From Flavobacterium sp. (GTDB taxonomy: Bacteria; Bacteroidota; Bacteroidia; Flavobacteriales; Flavobacteriaceae): a stretch of DNA of 5,771 bases. Positions 1-4,881 of the stretch are shown in pieces. Under the pieces are notes generated by a model that was not told where the DNA came from, ran no database searches, and worked only from the letters and a program-made list of their open reading frames with translations. Position 1 is the stretch's first letter, and every line of letters starts with the position of its first letter. The stretch is taken from contig DMHA01000270.1 of the NCBI GenBank assembly GCA_003449615.1, positions 1 to 5,771 of the forward strand, written 5' to 3'. Made by a program: the position numbers and the translations under genes.

Positions 1-768
1 AGCTTATTGCAACCCACAAATTTGAAGGATGAAACCTTTTTGCAAGAATTAAAAGCTTTGAATGCCAATTTGCAAATCGTGGTAGCCTTTAGAATGTTAC
101 CCGAAGTGGTTTGGAAAATGCCCGCATTAGGCACATTCAACCTTCACGCTTCGTTGTTGCCCAATTATCGTGGAGCCGCTCCAATCAATTGGGCAATTAT
201 AAATGGAGATACAAAAACAGGAGTAACTACTTTCTTCATTGATGACAAGATAGATACTGGAGCGATGATTTTAAGTTCGGAAACTGAAATTGCAACTAAC
301 GAAAGTGCTGGGCATTTGCACGATCGATTAATGCAATTGGGAAGCGGAACGGTTTTAGAAACTTTAAAATTGATTGAAAAAGGAAATGTAACCACAACTA
401 TTCAAAAAGAAAACGCTGAAATAAAAACCGCCTACAAATTAAACAAAGAAAATTGTAAAATAGATTGGAGCAAATCATTGCTAGAAATTTATAATTTAAT
501 TAGAGGTTTGAGTCCATATCCATCGGCTTGGTGCCTTTTTTGTGATAAAAATGAAGAATGGAATGTGAAGATTCACGAGACCAAAATGACTTTGGAAAAC
601 CATTCTTTAGCAATTGGAAGCGTGATTTGCAATAAAAAAGAAATGAAAATTGCGGTCAAAGATGGATTTATTGAGGTGTTTAGCCTTCAATTTCCAGGAA
701 AAAAGAAGATGACTTCGGCAGAATTATTGAATGGAATTTCATTTTCGGAGGGAGCAAAGGTAATTTAA
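1..768 (+). CDS. fmt: Methionyl-tRNA formyltransferase, 3' part (5' end outside window)
   Basis: Transfers a formyl group from 10-formyltetrahydrofolate to Met on initiator tRNA, in the cytoplasm, before translation initiation. The frame is open from base 1 with no start in the window; the TTG at 7 is an internal Leu codon. Counting from that codon, the catalytic triad of the family is visible as Asn45 and His47 (in FNLHASLLP, followed by YRGAAPINWA) and Asp83 (in IDTG). These match E. coli Asn106, His108 and Asp144 with one constant offset of 61, so about 60 N-terminal codons are missing on the left and the catalytic core has no indels. The rest, from about residue 140, is the C-terminal tRNA-binding domain, which includes LIRGLSPYPSAW. 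It ends with TAA at 766-768. No clear terminator follows. The next gene, HU, has its own promoter, so the two are probably separate transcripts. Identification is firm. Confidence 0.96.
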   Translation, partial: SLLQPTNLKDETFLQELKALNANLQIVVAFRMLPEVVWKMPALGTFNLHASLLPNYRGAAPINWAIINGDTKTGVTTFFIDDKIDTGAMILSSETEIATNESAGHLHDRLMQLGSGTVLETLKLIEKGNVTTTIQKENAEIKTAYKLNKENCKIDWSKSLLEIYNLIRGLSPYPSAWCLFCDKNEEWNVKIHETKMTLENHSLAIGSVICNKKEMKIAVKDGFIEVFSLQFPGKKKMTSAELLNGISFSEGAKVI

Positions 769-823
769 ACCATCAAAAAACGTTTGTATAGGGCTATTTT
801 AGAATAATTTACGCTGGTTTATG

Positions 824-870
824 AACAAAAAATATAAGTTATCAACAAAATAAGTTAAAATTAAACAAAA
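824..870 (+). promoter_or_regulatory. Phased A-tracts upstream of the HU promoter
   Basis: AACAAAA occurs three times at exact 20-bp intervals (824, 844 and 864). A4 tracts at 847-850, 857-860 and 867-870 are spaced exactly 10 bp apart, with an A6 at 827-832 another 20 bp upstream. They stop 3 bp before the -33 TTG at 874. Tracts in helical phase are expected to curve DNA. Their place just upstream of the -33 element resembles an UP element. The spacing is seen directly; the regulatory role is inferred. Confidence 0.45.
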
Positions 871-873
871 GAC

Positions 874-903
874 TTGTGCGGGAATATATTCCTACTAATT
901 TTG
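874..903 (+). promoter_or_regulatory. Promoter of the HU gene
   Basis: TTG at 874-876, a 19-bp spacer, then TAATTTTG at 896-903. This is a full match to the Bacteroidota housekeeping sigma consensus TTG-N17-21-TANNTTTG. Transcription would begin near 908, giving a leader of about 43 bases before the HU ATG. The sequence after the -7 box is AT-rich, unlike the tRNA promoters in this window. Confidence 0.75.
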
Positions 904-950
904 TTATTAATAATAAAGTTTTTTTTACCAACATTTAATAACAAAACATT

Positions 951-1223
951 ATGAACAAATCAGAATTAATTGATGCTATTGCTGCAGATGCAGGAATTAC
1001 AAAAGCTGCTGCAAAATTAGCTTTAGAATCATTTTTAGGAAACGTAGGTAGCACTTTGAAAAAAGGCGGAAGAGTATCTTTAGTAGGTTTCGGGTCTTGG
1101 TCAGTTTCTGCTAGAGCTGCTAGAGATGGAAGAAATCCTCAAACTGGAAAAACAATAAAAATTGCTGCAAAAAATGTAGTGAAATTTAAAGCTGGAGCTG
1201 AATTAGACGGTGCTGTAAATTAA
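951..1223 (+). CDS. hup: HU family DNA-binding protein
   Basis: A small histone-like nucleoid protein that binds and bends DNA as a dimer, with little sequence preference. Its 90 residues are the standard length for HU. The N-terminal helices (MNKSELIDAIAADAG, then a helix to about residue 38) lead into the signature VGFGSW (residues 45-50). The beta-arm follows, with GRNPQTGK at residues 60-67; Pro63 is the residue that intercalates into DNA in HU/IHF proteins. The end, VVKFKAGAELDGAVN, is the usual HU C-terminus. The ATG at 951 is the only sensible start and has an A-rich leader without a Shine-Dalgarno sequence, normal for this phylum. The gene is monocistronic, with its promoter at 874-903 and terminator at 1249-1273. 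Whether it is the organism's main HU or one of several paralogues cannot be told from the window. Confidence 0.96.
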   Translation: MNKSELIDAIAADAGITKAAAKLALESFLGNVGSTLKKGGRVSLVGFGSWSVSARAARDGRNPQTGKTIKIAAKNVVKFKAGAELDGAVN

Positions 1224-1248
1224 TTTAAGCGTTCTTAAATATAATTAG

Positions 1249-1273
1249 AACCTTCCATTTGGAAGGTTTTTTT
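1249..1273 (+). terminator. Rho-independent terminator of the HU gene
   Basis: Perfect 8-bp stem AACCTTCC (1249-1256) and GGAAGGTT (1261-1268) around the 4-base loop ATTT, running into seven T residues (1267-1273). It lies 25 bases after the HU stop codon and closes that transcript. Confidence 0.9.
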
Positions 1274-1287
1274 ATACTTTTTATTGA

Positions 1288-1318
1288 TTGAATTTTGATT
1301 TGTTTCTCTTTATTTTTA
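1288..1318 (+). promoter_or_regulatory. Possible yqgE promoter
   Basis: TTG at 1288-1290, a 20-bp spacer and TATTTTTA at 1311-1318, which differs from TANNTTTG only in the last base. It is the best candidate between the HU terminator and the yqgE ATG, where a promoter is needed. The DNA is so T-rich that a chance match is quite possible. Confidence 0.3.
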
Positions 1319-1340
1319 AATTTAACTAAAATATAACCAA

Positions 1341-1901
1341 ATGATTTCAGAAAAATTAAATAAAGGGAAATTACTTGTTGCAGAGCCATCGCTTATTGGG
1401 GATTTGTCTTTCAATCGCTCAGTAATTTTATTGGCCGATCATAACAAAAATGGTTCCGTAGGTTTTATCATTAACAAACCGCTTCAATACACCATCAATG
1501 ATTTGATACCTGAAATTAATGCCAATTTCAAAATTTATAACGGAGGTCCAGTTGAACAGGATAACCTTTATTTTATTCATAATGTACCTCATCTAATTTC
1601 GAATAGTGTAGAAATATCAAATGGTATTTACTGGGGAGGAGAATATGAAATCACAAAAGAGCTCATTAATAATGGTAAAATAAACAAGAATAACATTCGA
1701 TTTTTTTTAGGTTACACGGGTTGGGAACAGAATCAATTGGAAACAGAAATGACCGAAAATTCTTGGATTATTACTCAAAACAACTACGAGCATAAAATAA
1801 TTGGAGAATCGGCCTCCCACTTTTGGAAAAAACAAATTATGGAGTTGGGCGGCGAATATCTAATATGGATTAATGCACCCGAAAACCCCAGATTAAACTA
1901 A
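1341..1901 (+). CDS. yqgE: YqgE/AlgH family protein (UPF0301)
   Basis: A conserved protein of unknown biochemical role; AlgH was named for an effect on alginate production in Pseudomonas. Its 186 residues match the usual family length. The family pattern is readable in order: G-K-LLVAEPSL at residues 9-18, F-NRSVILLADH (24-34), GSVGFIINKPL (38-48), YNGGPVEQDNLYFIH (66-80), GIYWGG (95-100), FFLGYTGWEQNQLE (121-134) and NSWII (140-144). There is no signal peptide or membrane segment, so it is probably cytoplasmic. The ATG at 1341 follows the leader ataaccaa, with no Shine-Dalgarno sequence. Its TAA (1899-1901) overlaps the stop codon of the convergent aminotransferase gene. The family call is firm; the molecular function is not known. 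Confidence 0.94.
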   Translation: MISEKLNKGKLLVAEPSLIGDLSFNRSVILLADHNKNGSVGFIINKPLQYTINDLIPEINANFKIYNGGPVEQDNLYFIHNVPHLISNSVEISNGIYWGGEYEITKELINNGKINKNNIRFFLGYTGWEQNQLETEMTENSWIITQNNYEHKIIGESASHFWKKQIMELGGEYLIWINAPENPRLN

Positions 1902-2737
1902 TCCTGATTTATAAAATCATTCATTTTTTTTATCATTAGTTCAGAAAAATGGATTGAAAATTCTTTTTTACGGTAACGGGTAATGGGTTGAATGCCTTTA
2001 ATCACATTGGTTATAAAAAGTTCATCGGCTTTTTGAAGGTCGAATGGAGAAATTGCTTCTTCAACTACTTCCATATTTTCTATAGTTTTTGCCAAACTTA
2101 TTATTTGCTTTCTCATAATTCCATTCAAACATCCTTCTGAAATTGGTGGTGTGACAAGCACATTTCCTTTGAGCATAAATAAATTACCCTGCAAAGCTTC
2201 AATAACATTTTTACTGTCGTTTAAGAGTAAACAATTATCCAAACCGTTTTCAGAGGCATAAATACTTGCCGTAATATTGAGTAATTTGTTGGTGGTTTTT
2301 ATAGAAGATAGCAACTGTTTTGCTACATAAAAATCAGTGTATAAATCTACAATATATTCTTTTTGAATGATTGAATTCAATTTGTTTTCTAAGCTTTCAA
2401 CTGTTATCAAAAAAGAAACTGTATTGGTTTTTGGCAAATAATACCCTCCATCATTTCGATAAACAGTAATTCTCGCTCGAGCAGCATTTTCAGTTTTGTT
2501 GGCTTTAGCCAAAGTAAGAATTTGTTCTTCCAAAAATTCCATTGTAAAATTCATAGGAATTTCCATTCGAACAATCCGCATCGAAGCCATTAGCCTAAAA
2601 TAATGATCTTCTAGAAAAAGAATTTTAGAATTTACAATTTTAAGGGTTTCAAAAACGGCATCTCCAAAAAGAAAAGCCCGATTTTGAGTCAGCAAATTTG
2701 TGTCATCAGAGACAATAGCACCATTATAATTTATCAT
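1898..2737 (-). CDS. Class IV PLP-dependent aminotransferase (PabC/IlvE/D-amino-acid type)
   Basis: A fold-type IV PLP enzyme. The family includes branched-chain aminotransferase, D-amino acid aminotransferase and aminodeoxychorismate lyase. I choose the ATG at 2737 (279 residues, starting MINYNG). The longer frame to 2746 would need a TTG lying inside a terminator T-tract. Numbering from 2737: NRAFLFGDAVFETL at residues 19-32 is the N-terminal family motif; Arg48 in HYFRL is the likely PLP-phosphate contact; Lys147 in SSIKTTNK fits the Schiff-base lysine; Glu180 (VIEA), followed by GNLF, is the cofactor-ring glutamate region; and VTPPISEGCLNGIMR (195-209) is the conserved phosphate-binding and substrate segment. 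Motifs cannot fix the substrate. Aminodeoxychorismate lyase (folate pathway) and branched-chain or D-amino acid transamination are all possible. It is convergent with yqgE, and the upstream START-like gene is on the same strand behind a terminator. Confidence 0.9.
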   Translation of the reverse strand: MINYNGAIVSDDTNLLTQNRAFLFGDAVFETLKIVNSKILFLEDHYFRLMASMRIVRMEIPMNFTMEFLEEQILTLAKANKTENAARARITVYRNDGGYYLPKTNTVSFLITVESLENKLNSIIQKEYIVDLYTDFYVAKQLLSSIKTTNKLLNITASIYASENGLDNCLLLNDSKNVIEALQGNLFMLKGNVLVTPPISEGCLNGIMRKQIISLAKTIENMEVVEEAISPFDLQKADELFITNVIKGIQPITRYRKKEFSIHFSELMIKKMNDFINQD

Positions 2738-2744
2738 AAAACAC

Positions 2745-2771
2745 AAAAAAATGTCCCGAAAAATCGGGACA
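2745..2771 (-). terminator. Minus-strand terminator between the START-like and aminotransferase genes
   Basis: Perfect 8-bp stem TGTCCCGA (2752-2759) and TCGGGACA (2764-2771) with a 4-base loop. On the minus strand it is followed by seven T residues (2751-2745). It lies 26 bases after the START-like stop codon. The T-tract ends only 7 bases before the aminotransferase ATG. On the plus strand there is no T-tract, so it acts in one direction only. Confidence 0.88.
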
Positions 2772-2797
2772 AATGAAAACTTTAATACACACTCTCA

Positions 2798-3190
2798 TTA
2801 TATAGAGCCAATTACGTGTTTCAAATCGGATATTTGATTTTCCCACAAAAGTTTAGCTTCATTTACTTCGTCTTTGTCAGCAAAATCAATAACGGTCAAA
2901 GAAACGTCTTTAGTAATTTCATCTACTAAAATTTGTAGTTCAAAATAGAGTTCAGTGTCTTTATCATTGCTGTCAACCCATTTGAATTTTACTTTTTCTC
3001 CTGTTTTTTTGGAACAAAGCCTAGCTTTTTCTTCAGAATCATCCCAAATAAATGTAAAAAATTCTCCACGAGAATTGACATCATCAGCAAACCATTCAGA
3101 CAAACCAGATGGAGTAGAAATATATTGGTACAGCAATTGAGGCGATGAATTTATTGGAAATTCTATTTCGTATCGTATTTTTGAATCCAT
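2798..3190 (-). CDS. START-like (AHSA1/SRPBCC-type) domain protein
   Basis: A 130-residue protein of the START-like family common in Bacteroidota, related to the AHSA1/SRPBCC helix-grip fold that encloses a hydrophobic pocket. The opening YEIEFPINSSPQLLYQYIST (residues 7-26) followed by PSGLSEWFADDV (27-38) is the typical AHSA1-like beginning. The sheet continues through FTFIWDDSEEKARL (45-58), VKFKWVDSN, ELYFELQILVDEIT and VSLTVIDFADKDE. The C-terminal helix, EAKLLWENQISDLKHVIG (111-128), closes the fold. It has no signal peptide or transmembrane segment. The ligand and role are unknown. The start is ATG at 3188-3190, and the gene ends in its own terminator, so it is probably monocistronic. 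Its promoter region is shared, divergently, with tRNA-Met. Confidence 0.85.
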   Translation of the reverse strand: MDSKIRYEIEFPINSSPQLLYQYISTPSGLSEWFADDVNSRGEFFTFIWDDSEEKARLCSKKTGEKVKFKWVDSNDKDTELYFELQILVDEITKDVSLTVIDFADKDEVNEAKLLWENQISDLKHVIGSI

Positions 3191-3248
3191 TAGAGAGATT
3201 TAATTTTTTGGAAATTTATAGAATATAAAGCCAAAAAAAAAACTTTTT

Positions 3249-3256
3249 CAAAAATA
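3249..3256 (-). promoter_or_regulatory. Possible -7 box for the START-like gene
   Basis: On the minus strand this reads TATTTTTG, an exact TANNTTTG match. It would give a leader of about 50 bases before the ATG at 3190. No TTG lies 17-21 bp upstream, and the surroundings are nearly all A/T, so the call is weak. Confidence 0.3.
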
Positions 3257-3278
3257 ATTTTTTTTATTTAATATACGC

Positions 3279-3308
3279 TTGTAACCTCTGTTTTAATTTT
3301 TATATTTG
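3279..3308 (+). promoter_or_regulatory. Promoter of tRNA-Met
   Basis: TTG at 3279-3281, a 19-bp spacer and TATATTTG at 3301-3308, an exact match to the Bacteroidota consensus. It is followed directly by CACCCGC (3309-3315), a GC-rich patch at or just before the expected start site. It closely matches the tRNA-Asp promoter in this window in sequence and spacing. The tRNA leader would be about 30 bases. Confidence 0.85.
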
Positions 3309-3342
3309 CACCCGCATTCAAACAGGGCTTACACTTAAAAAA

Positions 3343-3416
3343 GGCGAGATAGCTCAGTTGGTTAGAGCGCAGGATTCATAACCCTGAGGTCCCGAGTTCA
3401 AATCTCGGTCTCGCTA
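3343..3416 (+). tRNA. tRNA-Met (CAT), elongator type
   Basis: A full 74-base cloverleaf. The acceptor stem is GGCGAGA with TCTCGCT (first pair G-U), the D stem GCTC/GAGC, the anticodon loop TTCATAA with CAT at 3377-3379, the variable loop AGGTC, the T stem CCGAG/CTCGG with loop TTCAAAT, and the discriminator A at 3416. The C11-G24 pair and the lack of a full run of three G-C pairs next to the anticodon argue for an elongator, not an initiator. In the anticodon stem CAGGA/CCCTG the innermost pair is A-C. A CAT anticodon could also be tRNA-Ile2 after lysidine modification; I think this less likely from the overall sequence but cannot exclude it. CCA is not encoded (CGA follows). Confidence 0.93.
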
Positions 3417-3474
3417 CGAGATAAAGATTTATTCATTTTTAAATAAATTAAATAAAATCTTTAAATTATTTTAA

Positions 3475-3502
3475 AACCTTTCCAAGTTGGAGAGGTTTTT
3501 TT
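3475..3502 (+). terminator. Terminator of tRNA-Met
   Basis: A 10-bp stem with one G-U pair, AACCTTTCCA (3475-3484) and TGGAGAGGTT (3488-3497), a 3-base loop and seven T residues (3496-3502). Between it and the tRNA 3' end is an AT-rich 58-base trailer. This trailer can form a second hairpin, AAAGATTTATT (3423-3433) with AATAAAATCTTT (3451-3462), with one bulged base. From 3503 to 3661 I see no gene, only AT-rich spacer with a weak 7-bp inverted repeat (3524-3530 and 3541-3547). Confidence 0.88.
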
Positions 3503-3661
3503 GTGGGCAAAAAGAATGACTAAACTATTTTTTAGAAGATAAATAGTCCAATTGGCTCCAAAAAGAGAAAACAAAAAGATTCTTAATTGCTGAAATTGGG
3601 CTTTACAAAACCATTAACTTTAATTCAATACGTTTTTGAAATTAAAAAAACTTAAATACCA

Positions 3662-4144
3662 CTATTCCACTTTTAGAATAACAGGCAAAATAAATTGGGT
3701 TTTTACTGGAATTCCCCGTTTGATGGCCGGAATTACTTTCGGGAAATCGACCAATCGCACTTTGAGAATACTATCGATTTTTGTTTTGTTGTAAGCAACA
3801 GTGTCCTTGGGAAATTGGGGTTCGAATTGAATCGTAGCATTTGGAAAAACAGTTACTTTAACTTCGATTGTGTCTAGTTCTGGGTAAAGAATTGATAGTG
3901 TGTCAATACTTAATTTTTCCTGAATAAGCTGGGTCATTACCTCAAAAAAACATTGTTGTCGTTGCACTTTATTTTCTATTGTATCACAATTGACAACCGA
4001 CGGAAACTCATCAACTTTTTTCCAATTGATGGCATTGAGTTCCTTTTGCAACAATTCCTTTTCCGAAGGCACTTGCTTTTCGAAATACTGACAGGAATTG
4101 AAAAGTAATGTCAAAAAAAGTAATATTAGAATTATTTTCCTCAT
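3662..4144 (-). CDS. Small putative lipoprotein with TonB-C-like C-terminus
   Basis: 160 residues, ATG at 4142-4144. The N-terminus is a lipoprotein signal: MRK, a hydrophobic stretch IILILLFLTLLF (4-15), then NSC with the lipid-modified Cys at 18. The residues after Cys (QYFEKQ) lack the acidic run associated with surface export in Flavobacteriia, so the protein more likely faces the periplasm. Residues 28-75 look helical and contain two further cysteines (53 and 65), which could pair. Residues about 90-160 have an alternating beta pattern, ending FPKVIPAIKRGIPVKTQFILPVILKVE split as FPKVIPAIKRG (134-144) plus IPVKTQFILPVIL. This resembles the TonB C-terminal domain pattern (P-PA--G-PV-----PI-F). 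No TonB membrane anchor or proline-rich linker is present. The function is unknown. The gene is divergent from the DUF456 gene. Confidence 0.78.
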   Translation of the reverse strand: MRKIILILLFLTLLFNSCQYFEKQVPSEKELLQKELNAINWKKVDEFPSVVNCDTIENKVQRQQCFFEVMTQLIQEKLSIDTLSILYPELDTIEVKVTVFPNATIQFEPQFPKDTVAYNKTKIDSILKVRLVDFPKVIPAIKRGIPVKTQFILPVILKVE

Positions 4145-4145
4145 A

Positions 4146-4177
4146 TTGTGAAAGAAACAAATGATTTTTTAATTTCG
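4146..4177 (+). promoter_or_regulatory. Possible DUF456 promoter
   Basis: TTG at 4146-4148, a 21-bp spacer and TAATTTCG at 4170-4177 (one mismatch to TANNTTTG). The leader to the ATG at 4224 would be about 42 bases. It sits in the 79-bp divergent gap with the lipoprotein gene and is the best plus-strand candidate there. Confidence 0.28.
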
Positions 4178-4200
4178 TTTAAAAGTACTGCTTTAATTTT

Positions 4201-4208
4201 CAAAAATA
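4201..4208 (-). promoter_or_regulatory. Possible -7 box for the lipoprotein gene
   Basis: Reads TATTTTTG on the minus strand, an exact TANNTTTG match identical to the candidate before the START-like gene, and about 57 bases upstream of the lipoprotein ATG. No TTG is present 17-21 bp further upstream, where the DUF456 coding region already begins. Confidence 0.3.
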
Positions 4209-4223
4209 CTAAAAATTTATTTT

Positions 4224-4724
4224 ATGGATTTATTACTTCTAATTTTTGGTTTTGGGTTTATGATTATTGGGGTTTTTGGAAGTTTTTTGCCTGTTTTGCC
4301 TGGCCCAAGCATCAGTTGGTTGGGCTTGGTGTTGCTTTATTTTACAAATGCTGTTGTTGTAAATTATTGGATTCTTGGCATTACGCTCTTGATTACAATA
4401 GTGATTTCAATCTTAGATTATGTCATTCCGTCTAAGGGAACCAAAAAATTTGGAGGAAGTTCTTATGGCATTTGGGGAACCAATATTGGCTTAATTGTAG
4501 GGATTTTTACACCCATTCCTTTAGGGTTTATTATTGGGCCATTTGTTGGTGCTTTTATCGGCGAACTCATTTATGATTACAAAAATCACGGTCGAGCTTT
4601 TAAGGCTGCAACGGGTTCATTTCTAGGTTTTCTGGCTGGCAGTTTTATGAAGTTTGTGATTTGTATGGTGTATTTTGGATTGTTCCTATGGATAGTTTGG
4701 GAGAATAAATCAGGATTCTTTTGA
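4224..4724 (+). CDS. DUF456 domain-containing membrane protein
   Basis: A 166-residue, strongly hydrophobic, glycine-rich inner-membrane protein that fits the DUF456 family in length and pattern. Segments that look membrane-embedded: about 2-25 leading into the family signature GSFLPVLPGPSISWLGL (19-35), about 31-48, about 49-68, about 84-117 (two stretches broken by PIP), and about 131-159. Between them is the conserved cytosolic-type segment DYVIPSKGTKKFGGSSYGIWG (65-85, written here in family order), followed by IGLIVGIF and GFIIGPFVGAFIGELI (101-116). Glycine-zipper spacing is clear in the last of these. The biochemical role of the family is unknown. The start is ATG 4224; an upstream frame from 4148 in another phase is a shadow. 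No Shine-Dalgarno sequence. The gene is followed by an inverted-repeat region and is convergent with tRNA-Asp. Confidence 0.9.
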   Translation: MDLLLLIFGFGFMIIGVFGSFLPVLPGPSISWLGLVLLYFTNAVVVNYWILGITLLITIVISILDYVIPSKGTKKFGGSSYGIWGTNIGLIVGIFTPIPLGFIIGPFVGAFIGELIYDYKNHGRAFKAATGSFLGFLAGSFMKFVICMVYFGLFLWIVWENKSGFF

Positions 4725-4747
4725 AATTACAAACAACAAAAAATCAA

Positions 4748-4798
4748 AAAAGCTATCCTTAGATTCTGAAATAAATTCAGAATAAATGGAAAGCTTTT
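4748..4798. terminator. Large imperfect hairpin between DUF456 gene and tRNA-Asp, possible two-way terminator
   Basis: Inner stem ATTCTGAA (4763-4770) with TTCAGAAT (4776-4783). A short middle stem TCC/GGA (4756-4758 and 4788-4790). Outer stem AAAAGCT (4748-4754) with AGCTTTT (4792-4798). The plus strand ends in four T residues. On the minus strand the A-run 4746-4751 gives six T residues, with more T downstream. It is placed where convergent transcripts from the DUF456 gene and tRNA-Asp would meet. Confidence 0.5.
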
Positions 4799-4821
4799 CA
4801 TTGGTCTAACTACTAAACCGT

Positions 4822-4844
4822 GCTACGAGTTACAAAGTCGTAGC
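4822..4844. repeat. Inverted repeat GCTACGA/TCGTAGC
   Basis: Perfect 7-bp arms (4822-4828 and 4838-4844) around a 9-base loop, with no T-tract on either strand. Next to it, on the minus strand, 4803-4819 can fold as GGTTTAG-TAG-TTAGACC with two G-U pairs. Its function is unknown. It lies in the 198-base gene-free stretch between the DUF456 gene and tRNA-Asp. Confidence 0.5.
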
Positions 4845-4881
4845 GAAACAACACAACTACTTTAGATGCTTTTTTAGGACA

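Noticed and set aside
165..395. Minus-strand open frame of 76 codons inside fmt
   Set aside because: Lies wholly inside the clearly conserved fmt catalytic core; no family resemblance; a shadow frame.
769..823. Search for an fmt terminator
   Set aside because: No stable stem followed by T residues between the fmt stop and the HU upstream region.
2955..3140. Plus-strand open frame of 61 codons
   Set aside because: Antisense to the START-like gene, whose protein pattern is well conserved; Ser/Leu-rich composition typical of a shadow.
3345..3423. Direct repeat CGAGATA at the start of tRNA-Met (3345-3351) and just after it (3417-3423), considered as an attachment-site duplication
   Set aside because: Only 7 bases, no integrase or foreign-looking DNA nearby, and the repeat follows partly from the acceptor stem sequence.
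3548..3555. Palindrome CCAATTGG
   Set aside because: Eight bases, isolated in spacer DNA and not near any promoter; expected by chance.
3695..3877. Plus-strand open frame of 60 codons
   Set aside because: Antisense to the lipoprotein gene; no start context or recognisable domain.
4148..4435. Plus-strand open frame of 95 codons rich in Phe, Trp and Cys
   Set aside because: Overlaps the DUF456 gene in another phase. The DUF456 frame carries the family motifs; this one has the biased composition of a shifted frame.
3413..4829. Shared 8-mer GCTACGAG at the tRNA-Met 3' end (3413-3420) and in the inverted repeat at 4822-4829
   Set aside because: Short enough to occur by chance in a window of this size; no further similarity on either side.
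4803..4846. Possible degenerate tRNA copy beside tRNA-Asp (TCTAAC...ACTAAACC resembles part of the Asp D arm)
   Set aside because: No anticodon arm or T arm can be found, and the match is a few short words only.
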